DNA of 64,000 nt from Montifringilla adamsi (taxonomy: Eukaryota; Chordata; Aves; Passeriformes; Passeridae): the NCBI GenBank assembly GCA_017590115.1, contig JAGGNK010008559.1, forward strand, positions 7,185,888 to 7,249,887, read 5' to 3'. Position numbers and translations under genes: made by a program. Positions 24,244 through 37,700 of this stretch are shown piece by piece. Positions within the stretch are counted from its first letter, which is position 1; each line of letters opens with the position of its first letter. The notes beneath the pieces were generated by a model, which saw only the letters and a list, made by a program, of their open reading frames with translations, was not told the origin of the DNA and searched no databases.

Positions 24244-25894
24244 GTACTTAGGGGAACAAAAGTGTCTTTCTTCCTAGCAGAAGGAATCTAGCAGAGGCTC
24301 CTTGAGTACTCAAGACCTGCAGAAAATGATAGTTCACATCCTCCTGTATCCTTCTTTTATTAAATCAAGTGTCACAGCTAATTATATAGACCCCAGGACA
24401 ATTGCTAACTCCATTCAGACACAATGAGTGTTAATGAGAACGATGCCTTTTTTTTAAATTCACAATAAAACAAGGCCTGTTGCCTCCAGCCCTCTGCTGC
24501 ATAAACCCTGGGATGCATTTTTATATCTTTCCATTTGGTTTAGCATTGTCTTGCAGAGAGTGTTTGACAATAACCTTTAATTTGAGGAGATGCTGCTGCA
24601 CACTGTAATTAAGGCAGCCAGTTGGGTGTTGGGGTTTTTAAAATTTTTTTATTATTAAAAAAAAAAAGGCAATAAACCATCAGCAGAATCTTTTTAAAGA
24701 CCAGGAGTCTTTCTCCTTGTTAAGGTGTTTAGAAAATATGTCTCCTAGAGCTTTTCTCCTTGAGAAAATAACCTTCTTTTTAAATATATTAAATATATCA
24801 AGGTATTCTACAGATTGTCTTTTTAAAGGTGACTTCTTAAGGTTTTGCTGATGTGACAAAAACAAAACAGGGAAGTGTTTTGATTGTAGCTGAGCTCAAA
24901 TTTCATTCTGAAGGGGAAAAACGCCTTTTAATTATTTCTGAAATAATTGCTTGTGATAATACAATCTCCTTTGTAATGTTTAGACAGAAATAGTTTCTAT
25001 ATAAATAGAGACATTTAATGTAAGAGTAACCTAATCTTTGTTTTGAGCGCTGTGATACTTCAAGCCCTATTATAGGATCAAAAGGTTTTCATATCAGTAG
25101 ATAGTTGTTAAAAAAACAATTTAAATGATAATTGAAGGCCTAATTATTTAGTTTGTAATGCTTAACTAATATCTTTATTACTTCAGGACATTCTAAGAAA
25201 GAGAAACAATAGCTCTGCCAATTTAAGCTAAAGGAACTCATAAAATATGAATTTGAAAGGGCTGCTTAAAAAGAAAAAGTAAAGGTTCTCTTACTTAAAA
25301 AAAAAAGAAACCTTTTTAAATTGAGCTAAATTAGAATGTACTTTCAGCTTTAAAGAAGTTCTGAGAGTGACAGTAACTGCATCAATGGATTTCCACACAA
25401 ACCACAGAGGAAGGCAGTAATTGTGGCTCTTGTTTTACAGAGAGCAAAGTTAAAGGGTGGAGAAGGAGGTGCTGCAGAGGGCATCCCATCCAGATGCCAA
25501 GGAATGGCCAAGTTCTCACCCAGTCAGTGTGGAAAAGAGGATATCAATGTGATATTTCCATTTTTTTTGCAGCCATGGTCTTGTTCCATCCGTGAGGATT
25601 ATCAGTGGTTCTGACAAGGGCAGGAGATTTCACAGCAAACAAATAAAAGGGATGACATCTGCTGTCGCTAGGATGCTGTCTGGGTGGAGAACAAGGGAAT
25701 ATGTGAGATTTATGGAGTGGAAACCAAATCCAGGCAAGGTTTTCAGCTTTGTTTTATCAATGCTGCTCAACATCACACTCTCTACTGTGCATCACCTGCT
25801 TTCTCCAAAACAAACTCATCCTCATCATGGAGATACAGACTTCTGGAAAACCACAAATTTTTTCTGCAAACGTTTTTATTTGTAGGGTTCTAAA
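24244..25894. other. intergenic; AT-rich candidate conserved element at 24.9-25.3 kb
   Basis: No gene is seen. The part from about 24900 to 25300 has the texture of a vertebrate conserved non-coding element: low complexity is absent, there are several TAATTA/ATTA homeodomain-type cores (for example 25141-25146), an ACAAT SOX-type core near 25117, and a perfect nine-base inverted repeat with a one-base centre at 24930-24948. Conservation itself cannot be seen from one sequence. Confidence 0.35.
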
Positions 25895-25982
25895 ACAGAA
25901 CCATGGAATGTTTTTGGTTGGAAGGGACCTTAAATATCATCCAGTTCCACACCCCACACCCCCTACCCACCCTGGGCAGGGA
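25895..25982 (-). mobile_element. CR1 LINE 3'-end fragment (short)
   Basis: A minus-strand CR1 terminal piece: 'agaaccatggaatgtttttg', 'ttggaagggacctta', then 'atcatccagttcca' and 'gggcaggga'. Only about the last 90 bases of the element remain. Confidence 0.85.
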
Positions 25983-26510
25983 ATGTGAGCTGCATAAGTA
26001 CCAGATGAAAAAATACATCATCTTCAAATATGCTTCAAGAGAGCTTTCTGGCCTGCTAGGAAAATGGTTTAAAGCCTTAAAGCTTCAGCTATCTTCAGAA
26101 TTATATAAACTGAGCATCTCTGATGGGACTTCTGGTCAGCGGCTTAATGGTTACAGTGTCCTGTGTCAGGGATTATGAACTCCCACGTGTATGGTGCTAA
26201 ATTGCCTGTGCCTTGGTTTAGCAGAGGGAAAAAAGCTCTGACATTGCACCCGCTACTTTTGATGGAGTCATAACAGTTCATGCCAGCCAGCTCAGAGCCA
26301 TTGTGCAGGAAAAGTGCAAAATGGGATGGTTTAGATGGGATAGCAGAGCACTGAAGAGAGCTAGGCACAGCAATTATGATATATGTATTTTTAATTAAAT
26401 TTCATAGATTTTAAATGTCGTTCCAAGCGGGGAGAATTCCCAAGGCTACCAATCATCTTGCACCACTTATAATATCCATAAAGTGCTGCTGCCTTTCATC
26501 AAGTCACTGC

Positions 26511-26536
26511 AAAAAAAAAAAAAAAAAAAAAAAAAA
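26511..26536. repeat. poly(A) tract, 26 A
   Basis: Pure A-run. No retroposed sequence was recognised on its 5' side. Confidence 0.95.
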
Positions 26537-27585
26537 GGAAAATCTTTAAGCAAAATGTGGAAGATTTATAGCTCTGGAAAAGTTTGCAAGAATGACAGTG
26601 CTGATATCCAAACTTTTGGCAATGTTTGCTGTTCATTTAATCTTTCTGCTTTAATCTCAGCAAATGAAATCGACTTAAAACCTCTGATTTTTGTTTAACT
26701 CTCCAAGCTAATTCTAGGGCCAAAAAAAAAAAAAAAATCTGTAATGAATATGCCTGAAGGATAATGGAAATTGCTGTGCTTGGTGTTTGCATTAGTGTAG
26801 GATGTGCTTTGTACTATATATGCAAAAGTGTTACTGCTTTATCATCATATGTGATCTCCTGCTATAATACTTCCCTAGTGTTTCTGTTTGTGTTTAATTT
26901 CTCCTTGATATCTGCAGAATACAACTTTCCAGTGGCAATATCCTGGTAAAGAAAAGCCCAGGGATATATTTCTACTGAGCAAAACCTCTGAAAAGAAAGG
27001 GAAAACAGATAAAGTCCCCCCACAAGAAACAGTTCCTCTAGAAGGTTCTGCTATTGGAGATATATAATTACCTAATCGCTCCCATCCTGGTATGAAGCAT
27101 ATAATTAGCTGACATCCTCCCTCCTCTTGAAAGGGAACAAATGCCGCATATATTCAATTAGAAAATGATTAAATAAAGTATTGCTGGAGCTCAGTGCAAG
27201 GAGGAACCTGAAGGACTGATATTTCCTCTCAGGATCTCATCACCTAAGACAATCACACCCATTGTACCTTCTAAGTTGCTCAAAGCAAGAGCTCCAGCAA
27301 TCCACGGAGGCAAAACATGAATCAGGAAAAAACTGTTGTGTAAATAAGCTGGCAGACAATGCCAGTGAGAATACATTTTAATAATAAAGGTAGGAATGAC
27401 TCCTGTTAACCTCTGAACCTGAGCTTTTCTTTAACTTGGCCAAGAGAAACTACCTGAGCAAGTTCCATGGGCTCTTTAACAATAGTCATTAGACAGTGTT
27501 GTTTATATCCCTTTGAATGGAATTATGAGAGCATTGTAGGAAGGCTACAATAATTGTTAAAAGCTAACAATACATATGGCATTTG

Positions 27586-27610
27586 ATGATTTGTTAAATT
27601 AACAAATCAT
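27586..27610. repeat. 25-base perfect palindrome with 1-base centre
   Basis: The arms ATGATTTGTTAA and TTAACAAATCAT are exactly complementary around a single A at 27598. The core GTTAA-A-TTAAC resembles a compact dimeric homeodomain (HNF1-like) site, and TTGTT/AACAA resembles SOX/forkhead half-sites. A smaller palindrome ACAAT-A-ATTGT lies 30 bases upstream (27547-27557). Binding is inference. Confidence 0.7.
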
Positions 27611-28087
27611 TATATACCTCAGATATGCAGTAACTGTGACCCTGGCAAGTATCAATTTATAACTTAACTGTAGCAAGATTGAATTTAATGGAAAAACTAT
27701 TAAAGTAAGAATGTGAAATCTTCCAGAAAATAATGCTACCAATGTGCAGTGAAGACTGCAGATCCTCTAGCTTCTGATCTCTTCCCTGGCTTCCCCATAT
27801 CTGAAGCAGATCTTTTGTTAAGTCAATTAATGAAATTAAATTATAAGTTAAAGAGAACTGCAGGAGAAAATATTCTTTATAAGTCATTTATATGTATGTG
27901 ATAAATAAAAAAAAAAAAAAGGAAAACTTGTGCAATCATAATTCCATGCACTTTGCTAAACAGTTGCAGCTGTAGTGAGCTTTCATTCACTCATGGAGGT
28001 ACAGCCCGTTAAAATGCCAGCTCCACACTCCATTTCCATAAACGAGCAACCCCAGCGCAGGGCGTTTGTGCACCACCAATCTGCAGG

Positions 28088-28139
28088 TGCACAGGCTGTG
28101 CTAATTGGGAGCATCATCCCTAATTGCCACAGCTGTGCA
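28088..28139. repeat. imperfect hairpin, about 21 base pairs, 6-base loop
   Basis: Folding around the loop GCATCA (28111-28116) pairs TGCACAGGCTGTGCTAATTG with the downstream CCCTAATTGCCACAGCTGTG side. I count about 21 pairs with a few single-base bulges. It is too short for a typical animal pre-miRNA (about 60-80 nt) unless flanks pair as well. It could be the remnant of an inverted-repeat element. Confidence 0.55.
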
Positions 28140-28265
28140 GAGCAGGTGAGCAGCAGTGAGGGCAAGGAGTGCCCAGGGGCACTGAGCAACCACCAAAGGG
28201 AGCAGAGGGCACTCAGGGGCAGGGCATCAACATCAGGGGATAAAAGGCTGGGCTGAGGGACAAAA

Positions 28266-28395
28266 GGAGCCTTCTGAGGGTGGCAGGATGTTACTCTGTG
28301 TGGGGAGAAGCCTTCTGATGAGGTAAGGTGTTGCTCTGTTTGGGTGAATGCTTGAAACCATCTGAAATTCTATGGTGATACTCTGTATGTCGTGG
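28266..28395 (+). repeat. decayed tandem repeat, period about 41
   Basis: Two clear copies start at 'agccttctga' (28268 and 28309, spacing 41) and continue through 'ttactctgtgtgggg' and 'ttgctctgtttgggt'. A third, weaker copy with 'tactctgtatg' follows near 28358-28395. It looks like a small old minisatellite. Confidence 0.65.
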
Positions 28396-31300
28396 CTGTC
28401 CCAGCTGTGACGTGTGCTGTGACGCAAATCCATATCTGTCATCTGGAGTCGGCCTTGGAGGCTGCAAGAGTAGTTTTTCCACAGTCATAGTTATTTTTTC
28501 CAGCACATGAGCCCTGACTCTGGCTCTGGTTTTCCTGCATGGAGTGTTATTCCTGACAAATGCTGTCTCTGTGAATGGTTTGGGGCTTGCCATGTGTCAG
28601 CAGGGCCCCTGTGGCCTACTGCGGGCTCCATCCCTGGCCCAGTGGAGTGCAACCCTTGGCACTACAGCCTCTGTGGAAAATGCCAATTATTTCTACTCCC
28701 GCAGCACAGATATGGAGATCTACAGAGAGACATGCTATTTCTATGGGTTAGGTCTATGTAGTACACAGTAAGAAGAGAAACTGGGGAGAAGGATTTGAGA
28801 ACTCAGCCTTTCCTGCAAACTCAGGGGTGCACTGGCCTGGCAGCACTGTGTGACATGTGTTTATGGTGACAACTGTGGGATTTCTGGTGGAATTATGTTG
28901 ATTTACTAGGAAAAAAATTACCCATATCTTTTAAGATGGGCTTATTTTAACCCTAAACTTCAAAGAACTGGTTTCTAAGTTGGTAAACAGAGTTTACTGG
29001 GTTACATCATGAAATTTCTGTAAATAACATCCCATGCTGGCACAATGCTATCTGTGCTGCTGTGGGTTTAAAACAGGTTTTGTCCTGCTGTAGTTCCTGA
29101 TTTTTCTCTGCTAGCATCCAGATTTTTTGCTTATGGCAATACACATAGGAGAGGTACAGGAATATTAGCAGGAATGGAGTTTTATGACAGCTGTAAAAAT
29201 AGTTTGTTCCATATACCTTTGAGCCTTGCAAAGCATTAGTAACTGGATCCTGGCTACAGCATGTAATTACATTGCATGATGCATTGTTGGGCATTAGTAG
29301 GATTCCTTCCATCTGTCTAATATTTCCCATCCAAGAATACTATCACATTTTATTACAGCCATTTAAAAATTCCTGATCCTTTTCCAGGCTCACTCTGGGT
29401 GTGATGATACAGAATTTCACCCAAAATATTTTAAAGGCAAACTAAGCATTAAAAGCCAGGCATGGGTATTTTTTATTACCAGTGTCTCAAATTCATGCTT
29501 TTGCTGGTGTAAAATAATTTTGGGCTGATTAGATATGACCAATCATTTATTTTTATTTTCACAAAACCATCAGTCAAATACAACAATGCTTTTTAGAGAC
29601 CGAGGACTTCACGAAATAAAACATTAATTTATCCATGTTCTTTCATGTTAATTACCTATTAAATTAGCTTGCTCCATAGGCAAATAACTTCAAATCAGAT
29701 CTGAAGAGATGTCAGTTGTATCTAAATATGAATTAATTTAACAGAGGAAGGCAAAAGCGCAGCCCCGGATCACTCACCCTCCCTCATCCTTTGTTCCTCA
29801 GGCAGCAGCTGGAGGTACCACATGTGCATGAGATAAAAAGGAAAGATCCTGCCTTTGCTGCTGGGGTTTGAGACATCCCTGTTCTTTGCAGGGGAAATAC
29901 AGGTTGGAATGGCCTCTAGGACTGAAAGGCTCTGTGCTGCTCCCCCTTTGGCACCACTCCCCTCGGAGATGGCTGCAGCTCCTCCTCTGCAGGTGCCACC
30001 AGAGCCTCTCTGCCCTGGCCCCATACCTCTGGCAGGGCTGGCAAGCATGCAGGGCACTTGGGGCTTGCCTGCTGCCAGCCCAGGGAAGGCACGGGAGCTC
30101 CTGGGCGGGGGATGCCAGGGCTGGCTGTGTGCCCTCCCTCGGGGAGCTGGCTGCGTCATCCCCTTCCCTCCCTACCCATCTCCAGTGCCATTGTTGGTGT
30201 TGCCCTGATAAAAGCCTGCAGTGGTTTGGTCTGAGCTGCAAGTGATCTCAGATGGTTTTGTAAAAAAGCTGAAGGTGTGGTTTTTTTGCCAGTGTTTTGG
30301 TTTTAAATGTAATTATTGAATGTAAAGAAAATAAAGCTCACAGCCTATCGGCTTTCTGTTGATCTGGAGGAGATACGGCTCCTTAAAAAATACCACATGT
30401 CGGCTCTTTATCTTCCCACTTTTGGGATAAACCACTTTAAAATTACCCATGACATCCCAATGCTAATTAATTTCGGGGTCAAATTCCTTTTTTTTTTTTT
30501 CTTAATATACCCCCCACACACACTTTTAAAGTAATGGCCTAATTGAGAGAAATAGGCAAAATACATTCCCTGTGCATTTTTGCCCTATCTGGACAAAAAA
30601 TGGCAAATACCCGCATACTGAAGGATTAGGCTGCATAGTAAATTCTCTAATTACAATAGGTTGAAAAACCTTCAGGAAATTCCAAGACAGAATCTACATG
30701 CAGTTTTCATCTAATGGGATGAAGATCTCATTAACATGATGAAGTGGCACCTTTCTGCCCTAGATCAGTGAAGGTTGGTGTAAGAACTATCTGTTGTTTT
30801 CTTTACGCACAGATTAGCCAGAAAAATGTCTTAGTAACTGGCAGAAGAAGACATTGTATGTATGTGGTGGTTTAGGGAGATGGAGATGCTAAATTTCCTG
30901 CACATAATCTTTTTTACGGACACCTATCTAGAAGTACCATTGTGTGGCTCCATTGAAATCTGAGCAGGAATACTATTTCCTGCCCTTCTCCTCAGTACTT
31001 TTCCTATTGTTTCAGCTGTCTCCAGCATCTTGCTTTGAATCCTTGATTATAAATGACCTAAATTCTTGAATTACCATTTTTGTATTTTCTTCAGGAAGCT
31101 TCTGTCAGATTCCAGGACATAATATTTTAGGATGAAGAGCTTAAAAGAGACACATATGATTTTGATAACTAAAAGAAAAACACTGCAGTCTGCAAAGCCA
31201 TCTGAATATAAAAGTGGTTTGTCTTTTGCCCACTCTAATTAGGCTATCAAAAATAGAAATATTGAGCCAGGCACATCCAATTAAGTTTGCCATTCACCAA

Positions 31301-31701
31301 GCTTGAGGCTTTCTTATGGTGACTTCTACCATAATGATAAGGGGGTGGAAAAAGAAAGCAGTCATTAGGAACACTCAGAGAATTTGGTTTTCTTGATGTG
31401 AATGGCGGCTGTGGTAGATCTGGGAGGCGGCAGGATTTAGTGGCTTTTTCTTAGACAGTTCTCCTGGTGGTGCAGAGTATAATGATGGTCTTCTAGCGGC
31501 ATCAAAGAATGTTGGTGCTGCTTCTGAAATGGGTTTGCAGACTTGAGCGATCACCATGCTCATGTCCACTACGCTGTGTAAGATTACGGGGCTGGGAGGG
31601 ACTGCTTTGTTTAGATGGCTGCCAAAGAGGAAGGGTGTGGTGTCCTGGAGCAGCTCAGAAGCCTTCCAAGGGCTTGGATTTTGTGTTTACATGGAGATGA
31701 G

Positions 31702-31771
31702 AGAGGGAGGGTTGACCAAATTCACTCACAAGGTCCCTTCCAGCCTAAACTTTTCTGTGGTATTTCTGTAA
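31702..31771 (+). mobile_element. CR1 LINE terminal fragment (diverged)
   Basis: The segment 'gggagggttgaccaaa', a 15-base variable part, then 'aaggtcccttccagcctaaa' and 'cttttctgtggtatttctgt' follows the end of CR1 in order. It is diverged and only about 70 bases long. Confidence 0.65.
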
Positions 31772-34700
31772 GATCTTGAGTTGATAAGAATTGCTTGGAG
31801 ATAATGGTGGAGGATTGCTTGGGCTTCATAATCATCCTCTCATTCCCATAGGGTCTGTTTGCCCAGTGGAGTTCATTCAGCACCACTTTAAATGAGCAAG
31901 CATCACTTTTTGAATGGTGCTGGCTCGTGCCAGAGAGCTGTCATTCCCTGGAGGAACCAGGGCTTTCTGAACAGGGTGGTTTTTGTAGTCACAATCCTCA
32001 AAGAAAGAAAACCAGTGTGACCTGCATGTGACTGAATGAAACGTTGTCACCTGCAAGACAGGCTGAGAATTGTTTTCTAGTAAGTGTCAGGAGGTTTTGG
32101 AAGACAAGGCATCACTGAGAGATTTATTACACAGAGAAAAAAAAAATTGGGGGGCCAGTATGCACACACTCTGGTAAAAACTCACCTGAAGTAACTTTGA
32201 TAAGCTCTAAGACCAAACAATTCATCAGTGCTCATTTGCTGAAGGGAATTGGTAAATTATTTGGATCATTTCTATCTGCAGAAGTAGCTCACCAGTTCAC
32301 AAAGAAGAATGTATCATACTAAGGGCTGGCTTGCCTTTCCAGCTGTGGATTAATAACAACTGCATGCATACTGGCACATAATTTAGATTCCAGCCGTGAA
32401 GTCTCTGAATTGTGGGCTGGAAGCTGCAATAATGTATTTCATAAATACAGCTATTGTTTTTGCTGGCATCGTGTTGCACGTAGCAGTTAAGAGAGCACAG
32501 TGCAACATTTAGCAAACTGAAAGGCCAGGGAACTGTCTGAAAATCAAGTTTGCATTATTTGGGGGATCGAAAAGCTGTTCCAAATTGAACTAAAATGCAC
32601 AGATCAAGTTGCTAAAATGGAAAGTGTGTGTCTATGGGTTTGAAGTGTTCCCTAATTTGAAACTTTTACTTATAAGGGAGTATTTTATTTTAAAAGTTAT
32701 TCTTAAAATTGGATATTTATATAAATATCAGGATGTAGTTCCTCCCTATCCCCAAAAGAAACATTTGCAGATCTTGAACATTTGGTGTCAAGCACAAATT
32801 CAAAAGGAATCAAAACATACCACTGAAGTGAGCAATTGCTGAACCCAGGCAACTTCATTTCCCTCCTCCAGTGACATTCTCATGTACATCCCTACCAAAT
32901 CACAGCTTTTAGAAATTAAACAAATTTAGGTTAGTTTGGGTTAGGGGTTTTTTTTAGACCTGGGAACAGAATCACTGCCACTGAGCCTTAAAGGAAATTT
33001 TAATCTATACACCATGAATTCCTTTTTAAAGGTAGGTTTTGTAGGTGTAATTCTCTATTCTGACTAATGCAATTTCATTTTAGGTATGAGATATATCTGA
33101 ATACTTAGATAAATAAGTAGTCCTCTTTTGTAAGAAATTTTTGGAGCATGTTTTTCTTAGATTTTAAATCACATAAAATAATGAGGAGGTTGAAATTCAC
33201 TTTTTTCCACAGCATGATTCCCTACGGTTAAGCTTTTCCTTATTTATGTGAATATAAAATGGGATTTTTAAAAAAAAATTCATGTTTTGGTTTTACTCAT
33301 CCATATTCTAAAGCTGATGAAGGAGCTTAGGAGTGAGTCAGATGTGCTTAATTCAGGGCAAACAGAGACAAGGAGGAGCAGCAGTTTCATCCCCTGAGCA
33401 GAGATTAAATCAAGATTAGCCGAGTAGCTGTTGTCCATTCTACTCAAAAAGTTTCTATTGATTTCTGAGGGATGTCATGCTGACTTTTTTCCAAAAAGAA
33501 AACAACACATGCTACAGGAATAGTGCCTTGACAACCATGAAGGGTATTAGGAGCTTAATGACTCAAATAAAACAGAAGCTTTGAGCAGCCACACTGCAGG
33601 CCCAGATTCACACAGCATTTATGTTATTGGTGCTTTTACCAAGAAACTTTGGCATGAGGGGGTTAAATTGACACAAAAAAATGAAGCTTTTAAATTCACA
33701 TGGTCTATAAGTCAGGCTCAGGGATGCAGCAGGAACATGTAGAATTCCCCACTCCTGGAGTATGTAAGTGCCCACGTGTGGCCAGCCATGCATGGGAAGA
33801 GTCAGATATCCAAGAAGGAAACTGAGAGAAGGCTGAGCAGGAAAGGCCAAGATGAAAGTTTCAGCTTGCAGTCCATCTTTCAAAGACACTTTGAAACCTC
33901 ATTCCAGACTAAAGAGATGCATTTAACCCTAAAATGAAATGACAGCTGTGAATCCTTCTCTGCAGTTAATAACTGGAGATGGCCTTTCTCAGCACCCACG
34001 TGAGTATTTCAGGAGGGAGGAATGAACCCTCTTTGGCAGGGCTTTCCCTTGGGTTTAGATGCTGGCTGATGAGAATACAAAATCAAAATTGAAACAATTT
34101 TGTGTATCCATTTGGACATTCACCATGAGCAGATGCAATCTCCTGTGACCATTCCAAAACTGTTAAATTTTCTTAGTTTGCCAGGAGGATTCCTGGCACA
34201 AGTCAGAACTGCAACTTAAAGCTAGTTAGTTATGCTTGAATACTTGAGTGAACAACTGATAAACACATCTGGATATATTTATCTTTCAGTAACCACTGAT
34301 CTGCTTCTCCCAAGTATAAAACAATATTTGTTGCACTCTTGTTTACTGAGGTTTCTTACCAAATTCACATCACTGAGTCATGGGAGTAAAGTACTCAAGT
34401 ACAAACTTCATTGCCTGTGAAAAGCCACACTTAATTCACTGATCTTCCCAAATGCTGTATCCAGGGCAGGATTAATGGAGCAATGCTTAGGAACTTCTCA
34501 AAATCACTTGGAGATTGTTTTCCCTTTCTCTCAGTTAAAAATAGGAGTATTAACTTTCTCAACAGGAGTATTGATTTCCAGATAATTTACAGGTGGAACT
34601 TGCATCCTTATGAATGCATTCATAATGAAAAGTGGGAACCATTCAGAGAAGCTGTCTGGAATTAACACTGTTGGGAATCCAGCCACTTCAGCTCAAATCT

Positions 34701-37700
34701 GGGAAGTTTGAAGTCTTTTATAACTGATATCATCTCTCTCACAAGGCACACTCCTCCCACAGGATGTTGTGGCAGCAGGGCTCCCTACCTGCTGCTTCTC
34801 CTCTCTTATTTCCACAGAGGAAGCCACTTCTGTGCATGCTCTCCCCATCTGCCCTCCAGACCATATACATGCATTTCATCCACAAGAAATGATGCATGAA
34901 GCAGAGTGCTTGCAGCTCTTGAAGTCAGGGGGCTGAGTTGTCTGGTGTGTTCTTGTTTAGTCTTGTTTACTAAACACATCATCACACAGCTGTGGTTTAA
35001 ACATTGATTCTTCATGGGCCATGGAGCGCTCCCAGCCCTTTCTGTGACATTTGGACAAAGCCAGAGTGGTTGAAATTGATGGTGTCAGGCTGCAGATCTG
35101 TGACTGATCAAATAGCATCAATCCATCAGAGCGCAGGGAGAGAAGGAAGGACACGTAATAAATAATAGACATTGCCTGTGTCGTGAAGCATGCTGGGAAT
35201 TGAGCTGTAAATGTAAATCCCTTTCTCCCTCTGTATGGAACTCCAAAAGCAAGCAGTAATTGGAATTATCTGATAAGTGTTATTAAAGTGAAGAATTGTT
35301 ACAGCTTTTAGTGCCGAAGTCTCCCAGAGCACATTCTCTGTGGGCTTACTCAGCCCTAGAGAGGTCAATAACCTTTAATGCAATCCATTGGGGAAACAGA
35401 AATGTCAGAACTATAAAGTAGCCTGTATCCATTTCCAGATAACTGGTTTGACCTATGGATCTAAATACTGGAAATAAACAGGAGTCTTGAGCCACAGAGA
35501 TGCCAACCACCTCCACACTGCTTGGACTGCAGCAGAAATGACCATTTTGGCAAGGATGCCAGCTATCCTTCAATAGTGATGAGTGGCCATTTTTCATTAT
35601 TATTGCTTTTTCAACATTGCAGGACTGCTGTGCTGCCCTCAGAGTCAGTGACATGTAAGTCATCTGGCTGACATTTTAATAAACATCTAGTTTTTTCAGA
35701 GAAAGATACAACGGTCATCTTTGTTAGGGTTTTCTGGCATTCTGATGTTGTCTCCACGGATATTTGCAGTCTGTTCCTGCAGAAACAAAACAAATATAAA
35801 ATCAACCAGCCCCTTCAGAGCTCACAGTGGGATGGGAAGTCCTTGAGAGCTTTCACCCCTCTCCATCTGTGCCTCTGACCCACAGCTCTGCTGGGCTAAG
35901 AGCTCACAAGAGGTTAGCACTTGCTAAGTGGTGATGTCTTCCTGATGTAGAGCAAGGTTTGTGGACCCTCCAGGGTTAGAAAACTTGGGAAGAGTGGCAT
36001 TATTCCTCATGATCACTGATGAGTTTCCAATAGCCTGAGGGGCTTAAAGGAGGTGCCTCAGGAAAAAGGGCTCAGCTTTAATTTAGTTACATTATGATGT
36101 CCATATCAACTTGTGTTTAGAGTTTAAGTGGGTGAAGTTGTCTTGCCCTAAAAATGCATGTATTTTTCATAGTGTGGGATGATGGGAGTAGCACTGTTTG
36201 AGGTGGTGCAAGAGAGAGAGGGGGGAGACTTTCACATAAATTGCCAGCTTAAGCAAATAGTGAGAGTGCCAGACAAGCAAACCTGTGAAAATAGTTTTGT
36301 TTCATTGCTTCTTAATCCCTCCTGGCCAGGAAATATTGAGAGAGTTCAGTAGTGAGAGCTGTGTTGTGCTGTGGAAATATGCTGTTATGACTTAGAGTTC
36401 CTGTCAGAGAAACTGAAGTGCTTTCTGAGGTCACAAGGTGAGAAACTTTAGAAAGTGAGAAACTCTCTTATTTATGAAAGGATATGGACTCACATTAAAT
36501 GTTTTCATCTGATAACAAGTATAATTAAAAAACTGAGTTTGGAAACCTCAGCATATTCTTTTTGTATGAAAGGGCAAAAATGCACACTGGAAAACCTAAG
36601 CAGACTATTTAATCACTGAGCATGTGTGAATTTACATTGTCTTTGCTTTTATCAGAAGTTACAGAGGACAGGGGTAACAGCAGCAAGAGTGTCTGGACTA
36701 AGCAATCTCAAAATATAATGCAGTCAGCACTGTGAGAATTGCAAATAACCTCCTACATGCACATACAGAACAGAAACTAACCACAATTTGTAGTATGAAA
36801 ATTAGTTTTATTCCAGCACCAACCCTGATCATCACAGAAGATCCTGCAGTGTTTTGCCTGAAGCAGAAAATCAGACAAGACACTGAACCTATTTTTCAAG
36901 GTTCAACCAGATTCCTGAAGGAGGTCTAAAGTGGGTTTTCTTTGTTTTGTTGTGTTGGGGGGGTTTTATTTATGTTAATTTTTAGGATGTACCACTTGGC
37001 AGCTGCCTTGTAGAGCTGGGTCTGCCTGAGTGCCTTGGAGCTGTGCTGGTTTTATGGCAGATTCAGGAAGGAATAGAAATAGGCCAAAACACTTAAGGCA
37101 GCTGGAAGATAACAAACTTCAAGGAAAGGGGAATCATTGAAAAAAAAAAATCAGAAAGGAGGCAGGGCCCCAGGTTATTCTGAGAGTAATTAAAAAATAA
37201 TAGTGCATAGGACTTACAGGTAACTCCTTGGCAATGGATTGAAATGTGCCTGAGGAGAAGGTCCAAGGCTTAATCCACATTTTTTTTAAGATGGAGAAGC
37301 TGGCATGGTGAGTAGCAGGGGATTTGCACCATCTGTGGGCAGTCAGGGTGCCTGTGCAGCCTCACAGGCACTGGCTGGGTGCTGTTACAGGCGCTGCCCT
37401 TGCTCCAGACACAGCTAAGTGCAGCTCAGGGCCAGTGGAACACAAACAGCTCCACCAATGACACCGCCCAGCTCAGGGGGAAATTAATGGTGCTGTGTTA
37501 ATTGCTACTTTGGCAAGTGTTTAATCTGGAGCTCTCCCCCAGCTCCCACCAGCGCTCTGGGCAAGCTTTCCTCACATCGTGTCTGTGCTGAGCCCTTGAG
37601 CTCTGCTTTGCACATTGCAGTAGCCAGATCCAAGACCATCCATCCCCTAGGAATGCCATTGCTCATCCCTATCTCCTCACATGGCAAGCTGTGAGCTTAC

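Larger units (their letters stand above)
25983..31701. other. intergenic sequence, no gene seen
   Basis: No coding gene recognised. It contains A-runs at 26511-26536, 26722-26736 and 27907-27920, a 25-base palindrome (27586-27610), an imperfect hairpin (28088-28139), a decayed tandem repeat (28266-28395) and a GC-richer patch at 29.8-30.2 kb that opens long overlapping frames on both strands. Those frames are composition effects. Confidence 0.55.

Noticed and set aside
29770..30245. Overlapping frames of 117-147 codons on both strands
   Set aside because: Simultaneous long frames on both strands reflect a GC-richer patch with few stops. The translations are Pro/Ala/Ser-rich and unlike known proteins.
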